Source: Haematococcus lacustris (Eukaryota; Chlorophyta; Chlorophyceae; Chlamydomonadales; Haematococcaceae). Taken from it: a stretch of 64,000 nt of DNA. The notes beneath the pieces are model-generated. The model did not search any database and was not told the DNA's origin. It was given only the letters and a program-made list of their open reading frames with translations. Positions 44,001 through 56,000 of the stretch are shown here, piece by piece. Positions within the stretch are counted from its first letter, which is position 1. Every line of letters begins with the position of its first letter. Made by a program: the position numbers and the translations under genes. The stretch lies in NCBI GenBank assembly GCA_030144725.1, contig JASKMD010000029.1, positions 747,849 through 811,848 on the forward strand, read 5' to 3'.

Positions 44001-47000
44001 TGTCATGCCAACGATGCCAGCCCTTGTGCCACTGCCGCTGCCAGTAGACACAGCCTAAACATGGGGTTGAAAGCACCACTGGGTAGGCTGGATAGACCTC
44101 AAATGGTTTTCAGACGCCCATGCATTTCACACCTCTCACAGGGGCCAGAGCGCGGGCCTTGAGGGCTTGCTCCTCGCGTCGTTCCCCCTCGGCATGAATC
44201 AGGGTCTGCGGGTCACACTCCCTCACATTCCCTCACACTCCCTCACACTCCCTCACTGGACACACTATCAGCTGGCTTACCCACACCACCCTCCCCTCTT
44301 TCTCTCCCCCTTTCTCCTCTTCCATTCTCTTCGCTAACCCACCCCCTCCCCCCACACCTACCCACCCCCAGCAGCCCTCCCCTAACACCCCTCCCCCCTG
44401 CACCCCGCCCCCTCGAGGCCCGTAGCCACACCTTGATGTCGGTAAACCTGAAGCCAATGCCGCGCGCAATGGTCTGCGCCGTGTCGCCGCAGTAGAACAG
44501 GGCGTTGGGGTCAGCCAGCACACGAAGGTCTAGCGCCAGCTCAGCCTGCATGAAGTCTTGCACCTGCACCCACCACCCCACACCCCCACACACGCAGCCA
44601 TCCCTGCCATTGGGATATGGACCTGTCTGCCCTGGCCTATCGTCGTTGTTGGGACATCACATGCAGCTGCGCACATGGCACATGGAATGGGAGGGAGGGG
44701 TGGGGTGGGGTGCCTCCATTTCCACCTTCAATTTCACCCGAGGTGCCGAACCTTGCCCTTGGCCCCTTGCCTGGATCGTTTCTGTGTTCTGTGTTTTTGT
44801 GTGAGTTTGGATGGAGGGGGTGGGTGAGTGGGAGGGTGGGGGGAGGGGAGGGGGGAGGGCGCCGCACCTCGTCGCGGTACAGCCCCGTGATGAGGGCCCC
44901 CCTGTAGCCACCCTCATTCAGCTGGCGGTACAGGTGCGCCACCAGGTCCATGGCGTCATACCTGCAGCCCAGGCAGCCCAGGCCACCACCAGGGTCGGGT
45001 CAGGGCACTGCTGGCTACTGTTCGCGCCGCCCCTAGCCCCCCCCCCAGGCAGCCGCCAGTGTCAGGTCAGGGCACTGCTGGCAATTGTTCCTGCTGCCGC
45101 TAGCGTTCCCCTGGCATCCCCCTGCTGCCCCTGCCGCCCTGCTGCTGGACAAGCCAGTCAGGGCCAGGTCAGGGCATTGCTGGACAAGGTGACTGCTGCC
45201 AGTCAGTCAGTGTGTGCTGAGCCTGACAGCACTTGTGGGCCCAGGGGCAGTAGGAGGCGGATGGCGAGGGGATAGCCGGCGGGGGCACTGGCAGCAGTCA
45301 CCTTGTCCAGCAATGCCCTGACCTGGCCCTGACTGGCTTGTCCAGCAGCAGGGCGGCAGGGGCAGCAGGGGGATGCCAGGGGTACGCTAGCGGCAGCAGG
45401 AACTGTAGGCCCCCAGCCCCCAGCCATCAGCCCCCAGCCACCAGCCCGTGCAGCTGCCACCCCCTCCTCACCCCCCACCTCAGCACCAGCAGCCAAGGGC
45501 CCCCCAGCCTATGCCCCCAGCAGGACTCCGCAGCCCCCCCGGCCCTGGCCCCCGCCCCGCCCCGCCCCACCCACCTCCACTCCTGGCGCTTGACCCGCTG
45601 GTAGCGGCAGAACACCGGCCACACCTCCACCTCCCGCATCTCACGGCTGAAGTTTGCAGCACGCCGGGCCCCTAGCGCAAGGTAGGTGTCCAGGCTCAAA
45701 TGCCCCTGCATGGCCGCATGGAGCAGCCACTAGCTGCTCATCATCACCACCACCACCATCGCCACCATCACCACCACGATCACCATCGCCTCCATGCCCC
45801 TAGCCGCATGGAGCAGCGCTAGTAGGCTCGTGCCGCTCGTAGGCTCAAAGACAAGTTGCTATGCAGCCAGCTGCCAGCAGGTCAGCAGGTCTGGTATTGT
45901 TAGCTAGGTATTGGGTCTGCTGGGGGAAGGGGGGTGGCTAGGTGGTTGGTCAGCCAGGGTGGAGGGGGCCACCCACTTACCAGCTCAGTGGCCACTGCCT
46001 CAGCACTCCCCTTGAGGTAGGAGCAGATCTCCGCCCACACCAGTGCTGGGCGCAGCCGCTTGCGCTGCGAGGGGGCTGCAGGGGCAGGGGCAGTGGAGGA
46101 GGCTGGCTGGGCTGGTCAGACATGCATGGAGATGAGGAGCCGCTGAGCCTGGTCAGGTGTGGTTGGCAGGGTCAATGCTTTGTTGTGTGCAAGCCAACTG
46201 TGCTGCAGAGGCTGCAGGGGCAGGGTATGGGTGCTGGAGAAGGCTGGCTGGGCAGCAGATAGACGCAGGCAGGCAGCCAGAGGTGCGGAGCAGGTGAGGT
46301 GAGGGGAGGTGAGACCAGGTATGGCGGCAGGCAGGCCTGGCAGTGGCAGCTGTGAAGGCCAGTGCAGTGGGTCTTAGGGACAGGGACGATGCTGTGTTGT
46401 GTGCAGTGCAGGTGCCCAATGAGCTGCAGACTGGTGGGGGAGCTGCAGACTGGTGGGGGAGAGTGCAAGCACATAAGAACATGGGCACATGGGCGCATGG
46501 GTGTGTGCGCAGGCTTAGGTGCATGTGCGGGCGTCATAAGGTTGCTACAGGGGCCAGTGCTGCAGGAGCCAGTAGGCAACAGGGAGGAAGGTGACTAGGT
46601 TGCCTCAGCGCATCCTGCAGCAATGGCTACGAAGGGGTCAACAAGGGAAGCTTCAGGGTTAGATTTGAATAAAAGGTTAGGGTTAGTTCGGGTTAGTTCG
46701 GGTTAGTTCGGGTTAGTTCGGGTTAGTTAGGGTTGGTCAGGGGGAGGGAGGGGGGTGATGGCCCAAGAGGGGAATGGAGCTGGGCTGGAGGGGGAGGGTG
46801 TGGAGACTCCAGTGGTGACTTACTGGTGACCTTGTCCCACATCTCCGCCACAAAGAAGTTGTAGGTGACCTCACGCTTGACAGACACCCTGCCAGCAAGC
46901 GCTGCCGCAGCATCGCCCTCGGCGGCATCCCCCTCCTCCCCCCCTGTCTCCGTCTCGTCCATACCCATGCCGTCCCCACCCTGCGCATGCACCATGCACC

Positions 47001-50000
47001 ATGCACCATGCACCATGCACCATGCACCATGCACTCATGCACCAAACCACAAGGCTGCGATTAGGGGGAGCAGGGTGATAGGCAGCAGGGAGTGCGTCAG
47101 GCAGGTGGCAGTTGTGCTTGCCAAATACAGAGAGCAGGTAAGGGTGCAAGCCTCACCTCAATGCCACTGTCACCAACACATAACAGCCATCAGCACGCCT
47201 TTTTGCCGCCCAACCCACCTGCGGCTCGTCATCAAACCCGTCATCAAAGTCGAGCCCAGTCTGGCCCACAGCCCCGCCCTCCTCCTCCTCCTCATCACCC
47301 TCCTCATCATCACCCTGGCCAAAGTCCAGGTCCACCACCACGTCAGCGCTGTCCTGATCCACCTCATCCGCCTCAGCCTCCTGCAGCCATGCAACCGCCA
47401 CAACCGACCGCCTGCTGCCACACAGCGGTTGTGATCTGGCCCAAGCTGGGCACTGGCCTGCTGCTGCAGCAGCACCACGGCCACAGCAGCACCACAGTCG
47501 CACCACAGTCACAGCCAGCTGCAAGCCCTGGAACACGGGTTGAAGGGAGTGACTGCTCTACACCCCAGCTGTGCACACAAGCTGCTTGAGAAGAGGTGTG
47601 AGATGGTCCAGCTGGAGTGGCAAGGCGTGTGAGCCAACAGGTCAGAGTGAGCCAAAGTGGCGTGTTGCTGACCTTTTGCTGGTGAGGTGGTGGTGGTGTG
47701 GGTGGGGTGGTGGTAAGGAGGGTGGGGTGGTGGTGAGGAGGGTGGGGTGGTGGTGGTGCGGGTGGGGTGGTGGTGAGGAGGGTGGGGTGGTGGTGAGGAG
47801 GGTGGGGTGGTGGTGAGGAGGGTGGGGTGGTGGTGAGGAGGGTGGGGTGGTGGTGAGGAGGGTGGGGTGGTGGTGAGGAGGGTGGGGTGGTGGTGGTGCG
47901 GGTGGGGTGGTGGTGAGGAGGGTGGGGTGGTGGTGAGGAGGGTGGGGTGGTGGTGAGGAGGGTGGGGTGGTGGTGAGGAGGGTGGGGTGGTGGTGAGGAG
48001 GGTGGGGTGGTGGTGAGGAGGGTGGGGTGGTGGTGAGGAGGGTGGGTGGTGGTGAGGAGGGTGGGGTGGTGGTGAGGAGGGTGGGGTGGTGGTGAGGAGG
48101 GTGGGGTGGTGGTGAGGAGGGTGGGTGGTGGTGAGGAGGGTGGGGTGGTGGTGAGGAGGGTGGGGTGGTGGTGAGGAGGGTGGGGTGGTGGTGCGGGTCA
48201 CAGCCTCAATGTGGCAGTGCGTTGAGGCAGTTTGGGGCATGCTGCCGGGCGCTGACCTGGACAATGGACCCGTCACGCCGCCGCCTGAAGAAGGGCGCCT
48301 CCAGGGAGCCACTGCGACATCATCAGCGCTCGCTGCAGCTTTGGTGGCAGGGGCAGGGGCAGGGGCAGGGGCAGGGGCAGGGGCAGGGGCAGGGGCAGGG
48401 GCAGGGGCAGGGGCAGGGGCAGGGGCAGGGGCAGGGGCAGGGGCAGGGGCAGGGGCAGGGGCAGGGGCAGGGGCAGGGGCAGGGGCAGGGGCAGGGGCAG
48501 GGGCAGGGGCAGGGGCAGGGGCAGGGGCAGGGGCAGGGGCAGGGGCAGGGGCAGGGGCAGGGTAGCACCCACTCCAGCATGTGCAGATACTGGCGCGATG
48601 ACAGGAACAGCGGGAAGGCCTCAAAAGGCACGTCCGCCATGCTGTGGTACGTCTTCTGGCCGGCAGCCTCCGCTGCCTGGTACTCCTCAGGGGGCATGGC
48701 CGCCATCTGGGCAGCAAGGGCGGGACACAGGCTGGGGGGAGGTGCAGGCAAGGAGGGGGAGAGCAGCATTAGCCAGGTCGGGCAAGCAGGGGTGGGGTGG
48801 GCTGTTTCAGGATGTAGTCAGCGTTTGTCAACGCAGGTGAGACCTGCAGGTGCGACTAAGCCCTCGCCGTGGGGCGTGAACCCTCAAGGGGGGAGAGTGG
48901 GCCCTTGGGGCTAACCCAACTAAGGTGCGACTAAGCCGCGTGTGACCTCAAAGGACGAGAGTAGCCTTGGAGCAGGCCTTTGAGGCCCACCCTAGTAGCA
49001 GGGGCAGGGGTAGCCTTGGTAGCCTTGGGAGCAGGCCCTTGAGACCACCAGGGGCAGGGACAGGGCCACGAGGGGCTGTGTAGGGGTTTGCGACTAGGCC
49101 ACCACCGCCAGTGTGGAAGGTGACCATGGTGCAGCAGCTGTGTGTGTGTGGGATGCATCTGCCTGCTAAGGTAGGGTGCCAGGGATAGGGAGCTACGCTA
49201 GGTAGGTAGGTAGGCCCAGTGTCATTGCAACTGGGTAACAGGCACTGCAAGCATCACCAGAGAATGTGTGGGCTAGGGTGCTGCTGGTGCTAGGGCGCCC
49301 TGAAAGGGCAGCCACCCTCCTGCTCACCCACTTGCATGCGCCTGAACGCGCGCCGCACTTGCTCCTTCAACGTGCCCGACGCCGTCACGAACACGGTAGC
49401 CCGGCCTAGGGCTTTGGCCGCCGCCTCGCCCGCTGCCACCGCCCCCTCCACATCCCCGGCCGCGATGGCTGCGTCCTGGGCAGCCGCAGCGGCGATGGCG
49501 CGCGTGCCCGGCACCCACTCCTTGTAGCTGCGCAGCCACTGCACCCAGATCCTGCAGCAGTCAGCAGCAGCGGCAGCAGCAGGTAGCACCAGGCAGTGGC
49601 TGCATGGTTTGGCTTCCACAGCCGTTGCGAGCCTTCATGTGCTGCAGCTTTCATGTGCAGGCAGGAGCAGGCCTAGCACCCCTGGCTCCTCCCTGGACAG
49701 GGGATAACTGCTAGGGGGACTGCTCGGGGTAGGATCAGTGTTGAGGCTTGGGCCAGGGTTGAGACAAAGGTTAGGGTTTCAGCTAGGGTTTCAGCTAGGG
49801 TTTCAGCTAGGGTTTCAGCTAGGGTTTCAGCTAGGGAAAGGAGTGGGAAGATGACGCTCCCTGACCCCTGTTTTACCCAAGTGACACAATCATCAGAGTG
49901 TCTAGAACAGCATCTGTGGTCAGGGACAAGCATCTGTGGTCAGAGAACAGCATCTGTGGTAAGAGGACAGTGTCAGTGTACAACCTGCCCATGGCGCCTC

Positions 50001-53000
50001 CAGTGACTGCCATGTCAACAGCAGTGGCTGACCATCAAGCATCACCCGCGTGGCCTGCCCCTAAGTGCACCAGGAGGGCTGACCTGTACAGAGCAGCATG
50101 AGGGTGCTGACCTGCCCCTGCCCCTGCCCCTGCCCCTGCCCCTGCCCCTCCCCCTCCCCCTCCAGCATCACACGCGAGCACCATGAGAGCTGACCTGTAC
50201 ACGGCGCATGTGGTCTTCCCGGTGCCGGATCGGCCCAGGAGGATGGTGGGTGCTGGAGGGTGAGGCACCTGGGTGATGATGTCCCACTCGGCTGGGGACA
50301 GCTTGAAGGGCAGCTCCACCTGGGGCCAAGCAAGCTCAGGGTGGGGCACTTCATGGGTCAACATGAGGCAAGGTGGGGCGGGGTGGGTCAGGGTGGGCCA
50401 CATTGCTTACCCAACGCCGCATCACCTAAAACCAATTTCATATCAATTGACCCAGGACTCACGCAGCTTGACTGTTTCAAACACACCATGACCATGACCA
50501 TGACCATGACCATGACCGGGCAGGTCAACAACCATGGCAGGGGCGTGGCATGGCGTGGTGGGGTGAGCCAGGGCAGGGCAGGGCGGGGCGGGGCGGGGTG
50601 AGGTTTGCAGACCCAGCACTGCAGCGGTGCAGCTGCTGAGTAGGCCGTGCTGTTGTGGCCCAGCTTGTGCTCACCTGGGCGTCTGTGAGGCCACTGAGCA
50701 CTGTTTGCAGCAGCACCGCGTCAACATTGTACATCTGCACCCAGCAGCCGACCGCAGCAACTCTTTCCGCGTGGTCAGGTCACTCACACTGCCAAGACAC
50801 AGCACCTCGGCCAGGCAACCCACCCCACCTGGCCCACCACAGCACCGCCTCCCGTAGCTTCCTGGCCCAGATAATCAACCGAACAACCTACCAAGAAACC
50901 AACCAACGAACTGAACAACTGAGTGACTGAGCATCTGGTGGATACGGAGGCCTTCTACCACCCAGCACACTGGCACCGCCACCCTGCAGCAGTCTAGCAG
51001 TGCAGCTACCAGCAGCAGTACAGCTGGCTCCTGAGCTGCAGGATGACACGCTTGTGCAAGCAGGCAGGCTTGGTGTGCCTTCTTAATTGTACAACTCATG
51101 ACTGGCAACCCCCTGCGCTGACCCCTGAGCCAAAATGACAACCAGCATCTCACCTTCAACAGAGTGAACTGCTCCGGGTCATACGTGGCAGGCGGCAAGT
51201 GGTCCAGCATCTGCTTCCCACCCGCCTCCTCCTCCTCCTCCTCCCCCTCCTCACCCCCCTTGGCCTGGCCCTTCTTGGGCGTGGCCGAGCTAGCAGACTT
51301 GGCCGCCAGCCCCCCTGCCTGCCTGGCCCCAGCCAGCACCGACGAGGGGCCCATCTGCACAGCCAGGGGTGGCAGGTCGTGGTCCACCGCCACCACCTCC
51401 CTGAAGCGCTTGGGTAGGCGCACGGCTCCCACACCCCCCACCGCCACGGTTGCAGCCTTGGCCGCGTGTGGCCCTGCAGGCGTGGAGCCGGAGGAGGGGG
51501 CGGTGGCCGGGTCCCAGATCACCTCCAGGCGGCGGCGCTCGCGCACGTCTTGCGAGCGGCGGTAGCTGTCGCGCACGGCGCCGATGGCCTGATGGAAACA
51601 CAGGGGCAGCAGGGGGTGGCACGGCTAGTGATGGATGGCAGGATGGGTCGGCAGGTGATGGCAGCAGTGGGACAGCAGGTGATGGATGAGTGGGGCACCA
51701 ACAGGGATGGGTGGGAGGGGCCCCCCACACACCTTATGCAGCCCAGGGGGCAATGGCTGCCCAGCGGGAACAGGTTAAGGGGCAGTAAGCTACACCTGCC
51801 CTGAACCCAGCGGGCGAACCCTGGCCCTGCCCCTGCCCCTGGCCCTGCCCCTGGCCCTGGCCCTGGCCCTGGCCCACCCAGGAGACAGGTGTCAGCTCAC
51901 CAGCTCATAGCGCTTGTGGTCCATGGTGATGCACCAGATGCGGATGCACTCGCTCCAGCGCCGCTCCATCTCTGCACCACACCACACCGCCACACTGCAT
52001 CCTGACCCCTGTCAACTTGATCTCCGCTGTGATCTCCGCTGTGATCTCCGCCACACCGCAGCCTCACCCCTGTCATCTTGGTCGACTGTGCGCCCCTATG
52101 CCCCTATGCGGTAAGGACTGCGGCACCGGCCACAGCCAGGCCATATGTGCCCGGGCCTCCCCGCTAGCCTCAGCGGTCATAGCTGCAGAGTGCCGGCAGG
52201 GACTGCGCACGGGCCCCACACAGGACACAAGTACCCCACCCCACCCTGGCCACCCATACACCACCCTAGCCTCCGCGGCCTAGCCGCAGATGAAGAGCGA
52301 ACTGCGTCCTGCATGCTGCACATGCTCCTTACCAGAGCGTTCCTATACAGACTGCGCAACCCCAAAGTGCCCTCCATGAACTTCATGCCTGGAATAACTT
52401 CATGCCTCGAACAGCTTCATGCCTCCATGCCCTCCAAGCCGTGAATGCCCTCCATGCTGTGAATGCCCTCCATGCCGTGAATGCCCTACATGCTCACCCA
52501 AGTACTCTACTGCCACCTCGAACAGGATGCGCCCGCCCTTGTCGATCTTCAACCTCCACAGGTCCTACACCATGCCACAAAATATTGCGCGGAGGAAGTG
52601 ACGGGATTGACGGCGGCAGTAGCAGCAGCAGCAGGGAGGGGCAGCGGCAGCAGCATCAGCAGGAAGGGTCAGTTGCAGCAGCACAGCAGCAGGGTGGGGC
52701 AGCTCACAGCTCCAGTATTCTGGTTGTCAGACCAGCTGCTGATCAGCTGCAGTGCCGCCCCTTACCCACCAGGCCGCGCAGCTTGCGGTTGTCACCGGGC
52801 TCTAACCTCTTCACGCCACCCGCACGCGTCCACTGCCCCTTGCCTATGATGCGCAACCGCTCCAGCACAAGCATCCTAGAGCACGAGCCAGGCAGGCAGG
52901 CAGGCAGGCTGGATGGGTGGGCAGGCAGGAGGCAAGAGGGTAGGCAGGCAGGCAGGCAGGTGGGCAGGCAGGCGGGCTGGCAGGCGGGCGGGCCGGCCGG

Positions 53001-56000
53001 CCACCAGGCAGGCAGGCATTTCCTTACTTTGCCCATTGCTGCAGTGAAGCCCAGCTCTGGCGTGCGTCCTTTGTGATGGTGAACATCCAATCCAGGTCCT
53101 GCAGCAGTGCTGCGGGGTCCAGCCCCTCTGGGCCGCGCTGAGCCGCCCCTGAGCCACCTTCTCCTGGCAGGCTGCCACCGCCCTGATCAGCACCCAGAGT
53201 GGGGGTGGAGAAGGGCACGTCGTCATCGCTGTATGCGCCTTCCTCTTCCACAACGCAGTGATCGTCTTCTGGTTGCCAGCCGACCTGGTGGGGATGGACA
53301 TGGGCATGGACATGGCAGCATGGAGATGTGTGACAAGGGGTGTGACTTTGTATGACCAGCTGGGCTGCTTCAGCAACAAAGTTTTGCTGTTCAATCATTG
53401 AGGTCAATTCTGGAATAGTACCTTGCCGGCTGTGGCCTGACACTACAGCCTTTGTCAACATGCAGCAAAGCCAGCTGGAGTTTATCAGGGACAGCCACCA
53501 AGAACTCACAAAGGCGAACAGCCAGCAAGAACTCACAAACGCCAACTTCAGCAAAAGAGTGCCAGGCACAGGGATCAATCAGGGGTCCATCAGATGCCAT
53601 GACCATGGCCGCAGACAGCATGCACATGCATGCACATACATGCTGGCTGGCTGCGCTGTGCAGGGTGTGCAGCCATGCTTGGTGACAAGCAAGGCTGCAC
53701 AGCACCTGCTCGCTGGGCAGCATATCGTCCACGACGCGTCGCAGGGCGGAGTCTGTGGCCAGTCGTGCCTGCGCTCCCGCTTCCCCTTGCCCTGCCTGGG
53801 CCGCCTGGGCTGCAGCTGCAGCAGCTGCCGGGCCCAACCTCGGACTGGTCACCATGCCAGGCTCCATGCTCTGCATGACAAGGTGGGCGGCAGGCTGTGA
53901 GGGGCGGCAGCAGGCGGTGGTGAGGAAGATTGGGGAGGGCGTTGCCAAGGGGAGGGTAGTGTGATGTAGTGGGATGACACCCCACCCCGAAAACCACACC
54001 CCTGACATCACAACATTGAAATCACACCCTGACATCACACCCCCTGGCAGCAACTCCTCCGGCACTCTTAAACATGGTGGCGAGGTGGAGGAGCTGGAGG
54101 GCAAGAATGTCACCACCTTGCCAGCTCACCGACCTCATCTCCGCCCCATGCCCCATGCCCCATGCCCCATGCAGCTGCTTACATTCAGCATGCAGTCCAG
54201 CAGCTGCCGCTCGCTGCCCTTGGATTTGAACAGGTCCCACATGGACACCAGGCAGGTGAGGTCTGGCTGGGGACCCGCAGAGCCTGCTGTGGCCCCTGCC
54301 GCCTCCCCCCCTGCGGCTAGCCTCATGCCCAGCTCCAGGGGCAGGGCAGTGGAGCAGTAGGTAACCAGAGTGCCAGAGTTTCCCCTCTCAGCCGCCCCTG
54401 CCTCCCCTGCTGCTGCTGCTCCTGCTGCCACTGTGGGAGCTGCAGCCGTGTCGGCATTGAACAGCCCAGACTCCAATGCCCTCAGCAGCGCCGCCATGGC
54501 AGCAGGTTCGTCGACTCGCTGCTCCGCAGCCGCCTCCTTCTTCTTCTTCCGCCTCTCAGCAGGGGCCAGCCCACCACCAGCTGCCGCCAACTCCCCGGAC
54601 CCGCTGGCAGCGGCATCCAGGGCGGCTAGGGTGGCGCCGCCGCCGCCGCTGCCGTCCGCCCCGCTGCCAAAGCTCACTGAGTGCACAGTGTCCTTCTGCA
54701 GCCGCGCCAACACATTTTTACACATGCTGTGAGACGCCTCACACCCCAGCTGCCAATCCTCCAGCTTCTCTGACACCCCAAGCAAGCCTCCAGCCTGGCC
54801 CCTGTTGCTGCTGGGCTGCTTGATCCCACCCTGACCACCCCCTGAGGCCCTTTGCCCCTGACCCCACACAACAACAACACCAGCATGCACCGTCCCCCTG
54901 CACCCACTCTGCCCAGCCCTCCCCTGCACCCAGCAAGCCTGAACCACTGCCAATTGTCCCAACTGTTCCCAACTGCCATTTATTACTCATAACTGCTCAA
55001 AAGGAGGCATCGCCCTTCCATCCCAGCCGTCGTTCGAGCCCACCCCACCAGCCGTCCCCAACCGCCCCCCGCTTGCCCGCAACCCTCCCACCTGGCGCAC
55101 CACCTCGTCGTACATGGCCTTCAGGTGCAGCTTGGCCTTGCCGCTGCCGTACAGCTCCCTGGGGGTGTGCTCACCGCCCACTACCTTGTTGCCAGGGCCG
55201 TGGACCGCAGCTGACAGCAAGCGCACAAGGCCTGCAGCGCAACAGGCAGGGGCGGCAGCAGGCCTGGCAGCAGCATGCATGCATGCCAGTGTGCCCCACA
55301 GGGCAGGCAGGGCACACCTGGCACCAGGACTGCACACCAGCACACAGGGGCCAGCAGCAGCAGCGGCAACACAGCAGCAGGCGCCGTACGACTTGACAAG
55401 GTTGGGCTGTCATGAACCAGCACCAGCGCGGCATGCAGCAGCATGCCGACGTGCCGCACAGGGCACGGGGCTGGGGCTACAGCGGCACCGGCACTGGCAG
55501 TGGCACCGGCAGCGGCAGTGGCAGTGGCAGCGGCAGTGGCAGTGGCAGCGGCAGTGGCAGCAAGCCAGGTTGTTGCAGTGAGGGCTAGGCTAGGTTGCCC
55601 AACAGCTTAACAGATGCAATTACTGTGTAGCATACTGTGCACAGGGCTGTTTGGCTGTCATGAACATGTCGAATCACCACTGCCAAAGCCAGTCACGCAA
55701 GGAGGCAACAACACCTTTCATCACATGCATACAATGATTGCCTACCGTGGTGCTTCACTGAGTATCCTATGGTTTCATGTTTGTAGAAAGGGTTTTTGAT
55801 ATAAATTCAGTGGCAGGGCAGGCAGGGCAGGCATGAGGCGTGACATGACATGATCATCCCAGGGTTCCAAGGTATGTGGTCAGCTCAACAAGCATGGGCC
55901 CACACCGCAATGCCCAGCGCAAAGTTATTCACACTTCACATTTGTTACACAACATCAACAGTGTGTAAAGACTGCGGTCGCCGCCCAACTGCCCCAACTG

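Noticed and set aside
47685..48200. CRISPR-like regular 20-bp repeats
   Set aside because: No spacers between units, no cas genes, and eukaryotic intron context.
47509..48717. 402-codon minus-strand frame of Pro-Ala and Pro-His-Thr repeats
   Set aside because: Reads through two repeat arrays; real exons are 48569-48706, about 48257-48316 and 47219-47380.
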